Shown: piece after piece, positions 33,312 to 45,822 of the stretch
Layout: every line of letters begins with the position of its first letter
Position numbering within the stretch: the stretch's first letter is position 1
NCBI GenBank assembly: GCA_907163375.1
Contig: CAJQUW010008964.1
Location: 146,501 to 210,500, forward strand
Direction: 5' to 3'
Origin: Prostheceraeus crozeri
Taxonomy: Eukaryota; Platyhelminthes; Polycladida; Euryleptidae
Length of the DNA: 64,000 nt
Notes under the pieces: model-generated
Database searches by the model: none
What the model saw: only the letters and a program-made list of their open reading frames with translations
Told to the model about the DNA's origin: nothing
Program-made: the position numbers and the translations under genes

Positions 33312-34172
33312 TCAAAGGAAAAAACTGAGGACTATCAATCCTTCCTTTTTCTCATCGATATATTTCCGAAAAGTCTCATCGATATAAAAACTTTCACACG
33401 AATTACATGTCAACTGATAAACAACATTTTTCATGTAACAAAAATTATTATTCTTACACAAACAATTACTAAGTACAAAATAATTTTTCTTTAAATGAAA
33501 CACTTTTTTTTCAAATTTATGCTGGGTCACAAATACTGGCTTCAAATCAAACAAATGATGCTGGAAACTTTTAAACTCTTTTCTTATCTTAGTTGCCTGG
33601 AAATCATTAATGAACGGTACCCTTAAATATATTTGTTTTCTGTTTGTTTCTTTTCTATGTCTTCTTTTGCTTTCATTCATTGGTTTAGGTTTCATGTATC
33701 GTTCAACAATATGTAAAGGGTACCCGTTTGCAAGAAATCTTTTTTTCATAAAATATAGTCCATCTTTGATCTTGCTCATGGTGGAACAATTGCGATGTAC
33801 TCGCAGACACTCTGTACGTAGCAGGTTTATCTTTCTCTGCCACGGCACCCAACTCTCCCATGGCATTATATGATTGCTGTGAAGGTCTTTGGAATAAAAG
33901 TCCGTATGGAAGCTATTGTCCTGAGATCGTACAACTTTGGTATCTAAAAAAGGAAGCTGGTTGTCAACTGGCAGTTCAATCATAAACTGGATGTTTCTGT
34001 CGATATCATTTATCAATGGGAGGATATCATCGATAGGAGATAAGCTGACAACAAAGATATCATCAATATATCGTCTCCATATCACGATTTGATCACCACA
34101 TTTCTCCTTAATTTGTTCTTCGATAAAATTCATGTAAATTATTGCCAAGATTGGTGAAAGATTGTTGCCCAT
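33312..34172 (-). pseudogene. Penelope-like element RT C-terminus and GIY-YIG start
   Basis: Open for 286 codons from 34172, but lacking most of the RT. It begins within RT motif B (MGNNLSPILAIIYMNFIEE), then motif C RRYIDDIFVV, and DNQLPFLDTKVVR. It continues through WVPWQRKINLLRTECLRVHR and NVVYQLTCNSCESFYIDET to a truncation near 33370. The GIY-YIG signature should read YIG-x-T; here it is YID-E-T. The sequence from 33846 down is repeated in inverted form at 34197 up. Confidence 0.75.
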
Positions 34173-34680
34173 AGCAAGTCCTTTTTGTTATTTTAGTTGG
34201 GTGCCGTGGCAGAGAAAGATAAACCTGCTACGTACAGAGTGTCTGCGAGTACATCGCAATTGTTCCACCATGAGCAAGATCAAAGATGGACTATATTTTA
34301 TGAAAAAAAGATTTCTTGCAAACGGGTACCCTTTACATATTGTTGAACGATACATGAAACCTAAACCAATGAATGAAAGCAAAAGAAGACATAGAAAAGA
34401 AACAAACAGAAAACAAATATATTTAAGGGTACCGTTCATTAATGATTTCCAGGCAACTAAGATAAGAAAAGAGTTTAAAAGTTTCCAGCATCATTTGTTT
34501 GATTTGAAGCCAGTATTTGTGACCCAGCATAAATTTGAAAAAAAAGTGTTTCATTTAAAGAAAAATTATTTTGTACTTAGTAATTGTTTGTGTAAGAATA
34601 ATAATTTTTGTTACATGAAAAATGTTGTTTATCAGTTGACATGTAATTTGTGTGAAAGTTTTTATATCGATGAGACTTTT
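33375..34680. repeat. Inverted repeat formed by two head-to-head PLE copies
   Basis: 33375-33845 is the reverse complement of about 34200-34675 at near identity, with ~350 bp of unique RT sequence between. Confidence 0.85.
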
Positions 34681-34893
34681 CGTTCTTTTCGTCAACGTAT
34701 GCATGAGCACCTTACAACTGATTCGAGTTTATTTCATAAACATTTTGTTAAAACTCACGGTATGTTTCCTGACCTTTCATTTGTGACCCCTTTTATTTTA
34801 AAGCGAGGATTTGCTAATACGATTGAGCGGAAGATATCTGAGAAGGATTTCATTTCTAAGTATCGCCCAGATATCAATGTTTATTTAGTATGA
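34197..34893 (+). pseudogene. Penelope-like element fragment, inverted copy with full GIY-YIG end
   Basis: Starts abruptly at WVPWQRKINLLRTECLRVHR and runs open to the stop at 34893. It is nearly identical to the - strand copy up to FYIDETFR. It then continues with SFRQRMHEHLTTDSSLFHKH and a C-terminal tail (DLSFVTPFILKRG, TIERKISEKDFISKYRPDIN), so it holds the endonuclease part lost from the other copy. Both copies share the Gly-to-Asp change. RT is absent. Confidence 0.75.
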
Positions 34894-35141
34894 GAAGTAG
34901 GACCTCTGAGTTATTTGTGTTTGAATTTTGTACTATGTTAATTCAGTTGTTTGTAAGATAATTTGCCCACTGTCAGTGTGATTTCATACCCTTGAGAAAG
35001 AGATATTCGAAAATTTGGGAGTATTATATGATTTATTGACCTAAGACGTCTATTTTTTCATTACATCTACCATAACAACATAGGTCAATGGCGAATTACC
35101 ACAATTACAATATATTGCAGCTTTGGCTCTCCTTCTATTAT

Positions 35142-35206
35142 TTCTTTACGTCATCTGTCGAGCATTTCAACAGAAGGCATAGGCGGTATCTTATAATAAA
35201 AAAGAC
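35142..35206 (+). repeat. Direct repeat (pseudo-LTR), right copy
   Basis: Same orientation as 32241-32306 and nearly identical. Confidence 0.8.
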
Positions 35207-35213
35207 TTCAATT

Positions 35214-36645
35214 ATATCAAAAGACTTATTTATTTTGATGTATTGTTGCGCATGCGTCACTGCGTAAACAATGTATCTAAAAAAAGATTTCAACCTACTC
35301 CAAACTACTTCAAACGGTTATTTAGTCATCTGACGAAACGCAAAAATTAAACAATGTTCTATATGAGTGTACTGCCCTTGAGAAGCCGGAGGCAATACTT
35401 CTCATCATCTGAACTTCCACTGATAGATGAATTTATTGCAAGGTCAAATATTTATGCATAATGATGTTGAATGCGTTCATGAAGTAATTACAGGTCTGAG
35501 GGAAATTGTCTAGGTGCTTAAGTTACACGTTACTCATGTGCTTGATGTGTCTAGATGTTCTCATTAAGATGACATCGACCCTCAAGTCAATGTCCTGTAC
35601 GTGCAATTGCAGTTGTTTTTGTCACCGACTTTGAAGAATGTTTCCATCAAATAATGCTGACCTGGTCTTCTTGCTTCCGGCAGTCAGTCGGTGGAAGTTC
35701 ACTGCGTACAATCAGAGTGTATTATGTATAAAAAATGGTAGAGGTAAACTGAACATGCATCGAAAATCAGAAGATAGGTCGGAAACAGCTATGTTTCAAT
35801 TATGCGGCAGTCAGACACGCAAGTACGATTTTTGCAAAGAGGCTTCAAAAGTATGGGTATTCCAAACCAATGTGTGCAACACTGTCATACCACGTCATAC
35901 TTATATTCGTCAAGGGTGAAACACTGATATTTTCAAAAATACATATGTGGCACATTAACCTACATGTATGTATCAAAAGTGCTTCTCAGCTTAATTTCAA
36001 ATGAGTATCTGCAGCCTCAATCGAAGAAAATGGATTCACGGACTGCAGCAACCACAGAATTAGACATTCAGCGCATAGACAAACTGTGACAGCACTAATC
36101 ATCTCTGGCTGGTTAAATCTTAGCATTATTTTACCATTCACCAGATCGATAGCTCCACGGCATTCTCTTTCAAGGGTTGTTTCGAGACAGCTTTAATTCA
36201 TTAGAATGGTCCTTCACAATCCGAGGTGGTCAATGGGATTCATCAGGTTTTCTCAATCTTGAATTGACTTATGACATGTGGAACTGAATTCTTGAAATAA
36301 AAAGGAATCGTGACGTTTTGAGCAATCTAGGTTATAGATAAACACAAGCGATGAAATACTGACTTTATTTCTGTGTTAATTGAAATTACAATTTTGAACT
36401 GTTTTTTTTTTTCTCTTCAACAATTTTTTTCAATGATGGAGAAAATTATGTACTCCATGTCATTTACCCGTAAAAGCTTTAATTGTTACAAATGTGTGCA
36501 GAGACAGGCGCTTTACGACACAGTCGCAGTGTGATATGAACTGTGCAGAATGTTCAGCCTGAATTTTAAGATCCATTTCTTCAAGTTACGTTTTTCGTCA
36601 CATTGGTTATAAAAGCATAACATAAAAAGGCTACCAAGAGACATG
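35214..36645. other. No gene seen
   Basis: AT-rich; the frame at 35638-35919 is unrecognised. Confidence 0.4.
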
Positions 36646-37127
36646 ACAAATTTAATTAAAATCACTTTTGAGAAGAGTGATAAAAGTGTAAACTTCCTTG
36701 ACACTACAGTTACAAAATACGGGTCTTCTATTCGAACTGATTTGTATATCAAGCCAACCGACACCCGACAGTTTTACATTATGCATCATGACATTCACCA
36801 GAACATAAAATTCCAATAGCGTATTCCCAAGCTTTGCGAATAGGACGCATTTGTTCTGGTTCTCTGCGAGCAAAAATTCATCTACAAGATCCATGCCAAG
36901 CCCTAGTCGAGAGAGGATATCCTCGCAGCCGTGTTCAACATCAACTCAACAAAGCTTTACGTTTAGATAAGAACGAGCTATTTATCAAAAAGAAACAATC
37001 ATCAGATGTTCAAATAATTCCAATGAGTGCGTATCATTCTTCGACATACGATCAGCTGAAAGTAATTATAACCAAACATCAACCTGATTTGAAAAGACGT
37101 TCTTTATTTTCATCTACAAATACCTAG
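36646..37127 (+). pseudogene. Penelope-like element remnant: between RT and GIY-YIG
   Basis: First frame: KITFEKSDKSVNFLDTTVT, then RTDLYIKPTDTRQF. A frameshift near 36812 leads to AYSQALRIGRICSG, then VERGYPRSRVQHQLNKAL. This order (NFLDT, YxKPTD, YxQALRxxRIC, RGYP) lies downstream of the RT core in Poseidon/Neptune-like PLEs. It lacks the RT motifs and the endonuclease. Confidence 0.65.
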
Positions 37128-38278
37128 AGACATGAGACAGCCATGAAATAGAATGCTTTGCATTTTTTGCGATAAATCTGATTGCAAGCATTGTTTTTAT
37201 AACGTTCATCCCGTAGGTGTGCAGTCGGGTACCGAACACGATCGGTCCGGTAGGGTTTGGTAAAAAATCGTGACATCTTGTGTATGTTGCAGCTAAATTC
37301 AAATTTAGCAAAAAAAAACAGGAGAAGATTGATTTGGGTCACATGGATTCACGGCTTCTCTCAGTAGCTTCAATTCTTGTTCGCCTGATGTCTAATGTCA
37401 CATGCAATTACTCAACTGTGACTCCACCATTTGAATAATTCTACAGAAAGGAAATTTTCAAGACGGACATCGACTCTGGGAAAGCCTCTTCATGAAGCTG
37501 GCTAATCAAGTATAATTCACTTACTTATGAAGAACTGAATAGTTGAGTATAGTAGCTATTATATGTGCGCCTATGAGTACATGGATTACTAGAGAATGCA
37601 GTAAATGCAAATACTGTAAGGGACGGAATATGGGTTGCAAGATTTTGCTAATGCATGTGATGTAACGGCTGTAGGACCTGCATGTAAGCAATGCCATGAA
37701 GATGTCTTCATGAATAACGTAGCTTATCGCATGATTGGTAGCATTCTGATAACGACTGTTTATCCGAAATTGATTGATCCTGTCTCTTATCGACGAATAC
37801 CAGGATAATCAAATGGAGTTTGAAAGTTCCATTGGTATGTTATTTTACTTAAGACATTCAGATAAGAGTGCAATTAATTAGTACAATGACGTTACAACAG
37901 CTCATTGATTATTGTGACAAAAGGAGCATGAAAAATGAATATCAAGTAATAGAGTGACATAAATTGATTTAATTAAGACACCCAGTCTCTTAGAGCGGCT
38001 TTTAAATAGTAATAAGTCGATTATTCATAACAAATTGAAATTTGCTAATGACTTAAATTAAAAGCAAGCAAGTTGATATGTCCTCAAAAAAGTGCTATTT
38101 CAATTTCTATAATGAATTTCAGGCCAGATCTGGTCGGTTCGGATTCGGGATTGAGCTACTTTATAACAATTTCGGGTTCGGGTTCAGTTTTTGAAAACCG
38201 TTCGCCTATAGGTCATGCAGGGTAGCGAAGATCACCCATTATACTGGTTGAATGAATTTGCACCAGTCATTTCCTTAC
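37128..38278. other. No gene seen; possible CNNM intron
   Basis: AT-rich. A TTCGGG-rich low-complexity spot lies at about 38138-38185. The next CNNM exon would be expected on this side on the - strand, but I could not find it. Confidence 0.35.
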
Positions 38279-38433
38279 CTTCCAAAAATCCTTCTCCGAA
38301 AAACATGAACGGACCAGCCATGAAGATAAGATTGTCTTTCGCCATTTTAACCCGAGCACGCCCTTGAAGAATGAGAATTGCGTAGTCAGCCGGTTTTCCA
38401 GCCTGGTAGAGGTACTCCGACGGCCCATCTTGT
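38279..38433 (-). CDS. Exon of a CNNM-type metal transporter (cyclic-nucleotide-binding-like domain)
   Basis: A 155-bp exon with good borders on the - strand: acceptor TTATTACAG before ACAAGATGGG, donor GGAAG|GTAAGG. It encodes EYLYQAGKPADYAILILQGR, then a short RVKMAKDNLIFMAGPFMFFG segment. This matches the cyclic-nucleotide-binding-homology domain of CNNM/ancient conserved domain proteins, where vertebrate members read 'YLYQRNKPVDYFVLILQGxVEVE'. CNNM proteins are membrane proteins in Mg2+ efflux; this cytosolic domain mediates dimerisation and partner binding. The transmembrane DUF21 and CBS exons would lie at higher coordinates and are not found. The best host-gene evidence in the window. 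Confidence 0.7.
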
Positions 38434-39892
38434 CTGTAATAACAAATAACTGGAATCACTTTTCTTGAGTTTTGTGATATAGTCCGTATTCACTATCAAG
38501 AAGCTGATGAGACAAAACTCAAATTTCATTTCCAATACGACATGACTTGTTTTGTTTTCTTTACAATATCATTCCATAATGTAACTTGTTACTTAGATTA
38601 TTTTCAAAACAAAATCCACTGACTCATCAACTATTTCGAAAAATGCAATAATTCTATAATAACGCGATTCGAAATAAGCTCTCAGTTATGCCGAAATGAA
38701 TTGTCTTGTTCTTGAACGAGTACAGTAAATGAACACAGCATAATAAGCATTGTGTGATAACTATAAAATGAAAAGCATAATATTTGTCGTCATAACTGAA
38801 GCTGAATTCCGATCATCCAGCCCGTATAGTCGAAAATCAGAAATTGCTATTCGAGTGCACTATGTCTGACGAATTCATTGATTCAAGGTTGATATGTTGG
38901 AATTTTGGAAGGAATTTTTATGGTGTGGATAGTTATCACATCAGAGGCTTTGTTTTTGACAATGGCTATCCCGCTCAATGCTACGTGCATATCATAGACG
39001 TATGTTTATTCGTATACTTAGTTTCCAGATCTAATTCAAGAGTACGGTAATGGTCAAAGTTCACACATTTAGCAAAAGTGTTTTGAATTAGACTTGCAAA
39101 CGGTTGGTCCAGTGAAAGTCCTGTTATATATCATATCTTGTAGGTGCATCATCACGCTAACACTGCATAATGAGATGAAGTGTAAGGCAGACAGTATCAA
39201 TTTCAATAACAGTGTTGCAGTAATTCACGCGTATTGTCTTAAGCGAAGAGGAACAGCTATCACGTGATGTGATCCACATAAGCAAAAGAGATAAATCTCA
39301 TTGTTCTAAGCTGTGTTCACTACATCGTGTGCAGTGAGGAATCCAAACAGATTGGGGTTAGGGTTTGATGTCCGATTTTTTCATTATGCTATTCTGAAGA
39401 CTTAAGAGATCATGAAAGGTATGAAACTCAATGTGCGTGTATAATATCAGAAAGAGGCTAGGTAGTGAGGGGTATGTACGTTCCCAGAGGTGGCAATACA
39501 ATGGACTGCAACGGACACATTTACTTGACGATTGAGACGAGAAATGACAATTTTGCAGCTTACGTTACTAAATGCAAGTGTTGGAATGTAGAATGCTTTC
39601 GGTACGATGATGATGCCATGCTCTATGAATGATGCTGTGGTTTTTCGCATCAATTCAAATTAAAGGCAGCTTTAAGTCATCAGCATCGATCTGAGTGCAT
39701 CAGGTGAACCCTGCTTCGCCATGACAACGCACAGCCGTCTTCCCGGGCATTGCATTCGCAAGTATGAAGCTGTCGGGTGTTCGTATACATCCTATGCCTC
39801 ATCTAAACTGCTAATCGCTTCTTGTTAGACAATTGGATACTTTGAAATTTCACACCAATGTGTAGTATTGAAAACTTCAAGACATACTTATG
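38434..39892. other. No gene seen; possible CNNM intron
   Basis: AT-rich. No exon similar to CNNM CBS domains was recognised here. Confidence 0.35.
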
Positions 39893-40125
39893 AACGGCGA
39901 TGTGGCCTTGTGGTAAAGTGTTCGCTCTGCGTCCGGATGACCTTGGTTCAAACCTTGGTCTGGTCAAACGTAAGACTTTAAAAATAGGTACACTCTGCAT
40001 TCTTGACAAACACTCAGCACAAAAAGAATGAGAGTGGCATAAATAACGACTCGGCCACATGGAAGAAAGGCTCCGTGCCTAATGTGCTCCCGAGTATAAA
40101 CAAGGTTCATGTATCTATTTATTTC
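39893..40125 (+). mobile_element. tRNA-derived SINE-like repeat
   Basis: An A-box-like TGGCCTTGTGG at 39903 (one mismatch to consensus) and a B box GGTTCAAACC at 39945 are spaced as in a tRNA. A body follows that includes GGCATAAATAACGACTCGGC and GCTCCGTGCCTAATGTGCTC, unlike the surrounding AT-rich DNA. No clear tail or target duplication; ends approximate. Confidence 0.55.
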
Positions 40126-41697
40126 ATGACTGAGTGGTCACATGTGTGGTCAAGGTGAACATCATTAGGCAGCTTGATCTTTTAACTTTCGGGGCCACAC
40201 TATCACAATTGTACATTTCTTCTTTTCCATCTTTGCTTGTAGGACCAGATACAAAAGTTATAACGTAGTGCATGTATACAGAAAAGTAGATTTAAAATTC
40301 AATATCTGTCTACAGATGTATTCAAATTAACATTTTGATTGATTACCTGATGCCAAGCAATCTCACTCAGCACATTATGTGACGGTCCTTCAAATAAGGC
40401 ATTTTTCAAAATCAAAGCTTGAAGGAAGAGCACAGGCCTATACACCAAAGACGTCCCTCAGCAGAAGATTAATGGCAAAGCAACAGAAAATGGAAGTGGG
40501 CATGATGAAAGAACAAAACTAACGTACCAAATCGTTATGTAGCAGTAGAGTATGAAGATATGAAATGAATGATGGTTCAGCGTCACTACTCCCCCATACT
40601 GGGGGCTTGGACGGTGCGGACATAGTCAGACACAGTCTAGTGATTTTGCGATTTTCTTTTCTCAGAACTCACAATGCTTTTGGGGTGGTCTATGTCTTTT
40701 CTCCATGTTGTCCTGTGGATGACTCTTGCTTGTGAATAGATTGATGCGAAAGCGAGATATCTTCTATGACAGGCACTGAGCTGGATGCAGACAGGGTATT
40801 TACGGATTAGCCTCGCTCACGGAATGTCAGAACACGGGCCACCACGTGCAAGTCAAGTTTACCGCAGAGTCCCAATTTCTTAACGATATATTTAGCCTTA
40901 ACCTACCTCCCTATCATTATTAGCTCATCACTGAAAAAGTTTCAAATACCGTATATTCATCTTCAGAATTTAGTAATATTCGATTTGCATCCTTTCAATA
41001 AATTATAGTAATGATGAAAGAATAATAAATCTTGCTGCTGCGTTAAGTTCTTCGTATCTGCTGCAAAATTATCAATTATCTGTGAAATATTCCTCAAGAA
41101 AATATATCGAACATGAAACAACTGCAAGGTATGTTATTTCTTTCATGAATAATGGATAAGATAATATTGATGAAGATGTGGAGACACGATCATGAAAACT
41201 AAAATGCGATGTCATGTTGTCTAAGGAAAATCACATTTTATAGTGATGATGATATGTAAACGTATGTAGCTCAAATCATTTACGTAGTTACACGAATGTC
41301 ATGTATTAGGTAATGAAGCTTAGATGTTTTCAATGTTAGTCAATATCTTTTACAAAATGACTAGCCTAAGTTTCCACTTCAAAATTTGGGACAACTCGAC
41401 GTATCCGCGCTGGTGTACATGCAGTTTCATATTGTATAAAATCAGCAAGATACAGACATTGCAAATGCAAAAAATCGACAAGAGCTGGAGTATATTGTAG
41501 CAAATTTGCAGATTAGTTATTTAACTTTTTACTTTGGTCTGCAGTGAAAATGTGTGATGTGTATTGAGGATCCGTGCGGAACTATGCGGATAAAATGAAA
41601 CACTTTGATCTACCACCACCTAACCACAGTAAGTCCCTACGATATGAGAATAGCTCTGAATAAGTACTGCTTCCTCTAGATTAAGGGGTCATTATGC
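40126..41697. other. No gene seen
   Basis: AT-rich with a less AT-rich interval at about 40580-40870; nothing recognised in either. Confidence 0.4.
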
Positions 41698-43205
41698 CAG
41701 GGATGGTCCGCAACTTCAGGGCTTGTGTCACATTTTGTCACATTTCGGAAATGACAAATTGTCACATTTTGTCACATACCAAAATTCAATTTTGACATGT
41801 GAAAATACATCCTAGGCGCGCAATGCAGTTCCACAGCGCAAGCCTATTCCTTTATTTCTTTATCTCTGGTATTTGGTACCTGGAGCTTAAAATATAGACA
41901 TCGATCGACTCATTCTACGGTCTAAATGCTACAGCGACGGAAAAGCTCTTTTCACTTAACCTCTGTACTGAATTTCATATCATTAAGATTAGTACCTGCG
42001 TATTGTGTACATCAAAGGTAGTACACAATCCAATCCCAACTAGTGTACATGATCAAAAGGCTGATATCAACAGTAGAGCAATTCACAACGTATCTATATT
42101 TACAAAAATTGGAATAGCAAAAAAATCCAAGAGAGCATCTACAAGCTTATGTCGTCTTTTCTAATTTGATTGTACTTCTTTGGCCACAATGTAAAAGCAA
42201 AAAAATAACAACTTTATAAACAAATTCCATCACTGACATAATATGCAAAGAGAAGACAGTATTACATATAGAAAAAAAATGATCAAAAAATGTAATCAAG
42301 AATGAATTAATTATCCATATCTTGAAAATGTCTCCGCTACTCAAAATATATGCATTATTTGGAAAGAGCGAGGATAATAGTAACTCGTATGGGTTTTAAT
42401 ATATATCCTCCTAAATTCTAGCGAATCACAAAAAACATTCTCCAACTTAAAATTCCTCAACACTCAGAAACCCAACCTACCGACTTCGATGTTTAGATGC
42501 CGAAAGATTGAAACTACTAATTTATGTACAAAGAAAGATTCCTTTGATGAATTAAGTGTGAAGGATAATGGCAGAATTCAATTACAGTGATTCGGTTCAA
42601 TAGTCAACAGATCGATAACAGTACTTCCTAGCTCTTTCTAAACATATGTGTAGATTCATAACAGATTGATTGTGTACGAATGTGTATCTTAAAGCGTTCT
42701 AGAAACGTGTTCACCTTTGGAAAACGGGCAAACAAAAAAATTTCAATACTATCAAAATTTTAAAATCAATTACTCTCGACATTGGAGAAACAAGGAGAAG
42801 AAAATGTTACGGTCATCATTATCATCCGTACGATGATGATCACTATCAGCATATCATTATCACTAGACCAGTCATCATTACGAGCAAACTAAGGATTCTT
42901 TTCTTTTTCTTCTTAGCCTGATATTCCTCCTCCACTTCTTTCTTTCTTTTCTCTCCTTTTTGTGCAAGTTCATGGCTACGCTCCAGCAGAGCGTTGGCAG
43001 CACTGACTTTGCTGAAGTCTTTTGATTGCATTGCCTGTTTCAACAATATGTCAAAGTTTCAAGAAATTAATTCATAATGTCATCAGATGTAAGTAGACCC
43101 GGGCAAATGTCGACAAATACTCAGTAGAATTTCATTTTGTCACATTTTGTCACGTTTTTTCGAGATTCCCAAATTGTCACATTTTGTCACATCGGACCAT
43201 CCCTG
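41698..43205. mobile_element. Non-autonomous hAT-like element (CAGGGATGGTCCG ends)
   Basis: 1.5 kb with exact 13-bp TIRs CAGGGATGGTCCG. Inside each end TGTCACATTTTGTCACA is repeated on the same strand (41729-41796; 43138-43191). Flanks TTATGC (41692-41697) and TTATAC (43206-43211) may be a 6-bp duplication with one change. No transposase is seen. Confidence 0.8.
42846..43046 (-). CDS. Small Lys/Glu-rich coiled-coil ORF inside the hAT-like element
   Basis: A 66-codon frame: MQSKDFSKVSAANALLERSH, then a charged EKRKKEVEEEY.AKKKKKR segment likely to form a helix, ending in a hydrophobic tail. The composition is unusual for this AT-rich setting and may be a leftover of the element's original protein. 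I do not recognise it, and it may not be translated. Confidence 0.3.
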   Translation of the reverse strand: MLKQAMQSKDFSKVSAANALLERSHELAQKGEKRKKEVEEEYQAKKKKKRILSLLVMMTGLVIMIC

Positions 43206-44536
43206 TTATACTTCATTTGTAAGAGCATTACGCTGATCGAACAAGCTTTTTCAGCCCCACATCCATACTAACACTATGAAAACCTTTGGTATTCAGACCT
43301 TCTAGTGTGCCTACATTATGGGGAAATTATATTTTCAAACAACGGCAGAATAACTGCTCTAACAAACTGAACTTTCTATGATTATTTGATCTGACATCTA
43401 TTGATTTTCATCTAATATTCATCGAAGATTGCGTGCTGCTGAAATGAGAATTGGCCCAAACAGAAATGCTCGATTTTAAACCCCAAGTCTCATTCACGCT
43501 TGGATTGTAGAGAATAAAACACAGGATAAAGCGTGACCACAAACACTGATAAGTCAAATGAAAATTGTTCAAGTGAAAATATCAAAAACAATTTAATGGG
43601 GTTTGCCATCTGGTAAAAAAACTGCCTGTCATTTTTCTATTGGAATATTATATTTTTTTACCATAACATCGAAGCTTTCTTTTTCAACTGTTTACTCGCA
43701 TTAGTTTGAATGTCTAAGCGATCAAATTAAATTAACCATTTAGGAACGGTTAGTGCACATTGATCTCGGTGTAAAAAAGCAACGGATTCGTGAAATCGAT
43801 TATCAAATTATTTCGATTCCCAGGAGCGCTGTAAATATGTCAGTTGGGTGATTTGTTTCGAATTTAAACAGCGATTTGAAGATTTAGAACGTGAAAAGTA
43901 CTGACTTGTCTAAACTGCTGCGACAAACTTGTCATTCAAGATAAAAATCAATAAAATAATGCATTCATCTGAAAAGTGATTACCTGAGACAAAAGATTTC
44001 AGATATTCATTTTGTAGTCGCTTTACTGTACATCCGCTACTTGGAAACCTGATTATGAAGTGATTATGAGGGATTTGCCTCCTCATGTTCGTCAACAACA
44101 AATTAATGCACTATCATGATCTCGAGAGAAATATAGACCGAAAGACGAACGGAATATGCTATCGCCATCAATGACACGACAATTAAAAGAAATTATTGCA
44201 TTCATTTTGAATTCCTGATAGGTTCCTATTGCAACAAGGTTAAATGCAGCTACAGAATATTAGAAAATATTTACCCAATCAGGCTGCAACAACGAAGTCA
44301 AATTTCATTAAATACGACAAGGCTGGTGCAGTGCTGACATGACCCGTCTTTTCGGATGCGTTCTGCGCCAGTCACATACGAGGACGTCAAAATAAAAGCT
44401 ATGCTTATAGAATATAAGATTCTTTCTCAAATCCAATAATAATAAGCAAGCCTAATAATCAGAAAGTCAACCACTGTATTTTCTCGAATATGATCCGTGT
44501 GCTGCATGAAAATTTTTGCAATCTTTGTATGAAGTA
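43206..44536. other. No gene seen
   Basis: AT-rich; the frame at 43910-44101 (-) is unrecognised. Confidence 0.4.
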
Positions 44537-45822
44537 CAGGGTGTCTACTGGAATTTCAAGGTGGTGTTGGAGCACTTTAGAGCACAATTTTGGGCAAAAT
44601 AGAACACATTTTTATGCAAAATAGAGCACATTTTTTAAACGCAATAGAGCCCGAGAACGATCAAAATCTAGCTGTGTGATGAACGCAATTCAACGCGTAT
44701 GATTACCTTCCTTACGGTAGGTCTACTTGACATTTATTTGTCCCGTTTATTAGTGCACAAAAACAAATATCTTGTTTAGGGAAAGAAATGATTATTATCA
44801 CTGCTAGAAAACTAATACAAAACCATAACTGATAAAACGGCTGAAACATGAAATGAAAATCTATAAAACAATCCATTTGAAACAAATTACAATAACAATT
44901 CATATATGATGACAGTAATCTAGAAGACAAAAATGATAGCCAACAAGACCATTACGATTGTAACTGGAATAGCTCATAGTCATCACAAATATAATTGAAG
45001 GGGCTACAATGAGATTATGAAGAGCATGACATGGAACCTCTAAATAAAACTGAAACCATATTCTTTAAAATCACGACGCAGTGTTAAGGTGCACGCATGA
45101 CATACATTAATTTAGAATAGTTCGGCCGGCTTTGAAGCACCTATCGATAATGAGAAACCTGTGATTACTTTTTCAAAACTGATTAACGTTAACCTAACTA
45201 AATTTTTTAATTGATCGATGTCTGAATACGGCTTTAATAAATTCAGGGCTAACGATTTTCACTCGATGATTTCGTGATAGGGCTGGAATCATGTTCAAAC
45301 TATATAATGCAGCGAAACCTTAATTACGGCTTGGTAGAAAATAATTATATGAAAGTCAGTGCTATTGTTAATTATTATTAAAAAAAATGGAGAGATCCGG
45401 CCCCAATTGAAAGGGAAATTAATTAAGACAGTAACGACAAGGACATTTGCGTACAGGCTATGTCATCAGTGTACAAATGTACTAATAACTCTAATCTAAA
45501 ATATCTAAATAAATAGATCTAATGCTATCAAAAATTTATATTTTTTACGTTATATTTTCATAATCTATTCAAATATATGCCAATAACGGCGGTATGAATA
45601 TATTCAAGAATCAATCGAATTATAGTACGTTTACATGAATCATTTGCAACTTTAACAAAATCTGAGAAAGTCATGCAATGTTTTTCATTAAATAACAAAT
45701 CAAAAAGTATTTTTCAAAACAAAGTCAGAAATGCAGCACTTGACCCTGATTAGAGCACAAATAGTGTGCTCTAGAGCACATAACGCCAAATAGTGCACAT
45801 AGAGCACTCAGTAGACACCCTG
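44537..45822. mobile_element. Non-autonomous hAT-like element (CAGGGTGTCTACTG ends)
   Basis: 1.29 kb with exact 14-bp TIRs CAGGGTGTCTACTG, flanked by AAGTA at 44532-44536 and 45823-45827 (5-bp duplication). The word AGAGCAC(A) recurs at both ends on the same strand. No transposase is seen. Confidence 0.82.

Larger units (their letters stand above)
32235..35213. mobile_element. Composite Penelope-like element cluster between direct repeats
   Basis: Bounded by ~65-bp direct repeats (TTTCTTTACGTCATCTGTCG then CATTTCAACAGAAGGCATAGG). Inside are: a + strand GIY-YIG fragment interrupted by a LINE 3' end; a - strand RT/GIY-YIG fragment; and a + strand fragment that mirrors it head to head. Such tandem and inverted partial copies with a repeated pseudo-LTR are characteristic of PLE insertions. 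Confidence 0.75.

Noticed and set aside
32241..35206. LTR retrotransposon or retrovirus-like provirus
   Set aside because: The direct repeats are only ~65 bp and the coding parts are Penelope-type RT and GIY-YIG; there is no gag, protease or integrase.
20800..35400. Hammerhead ribozymes in PLE tails
   Set aside because: I looked for CTGATGA followed by GAAA in a foldable setting near the PLE tails and found no convincing core; a covariance-model search would be decisive.
38501..38520. CTGATGAG near 38501 as a ribozyme core
   Set aside because: No matching GAAA and closing stems nearby; chance occurrence.
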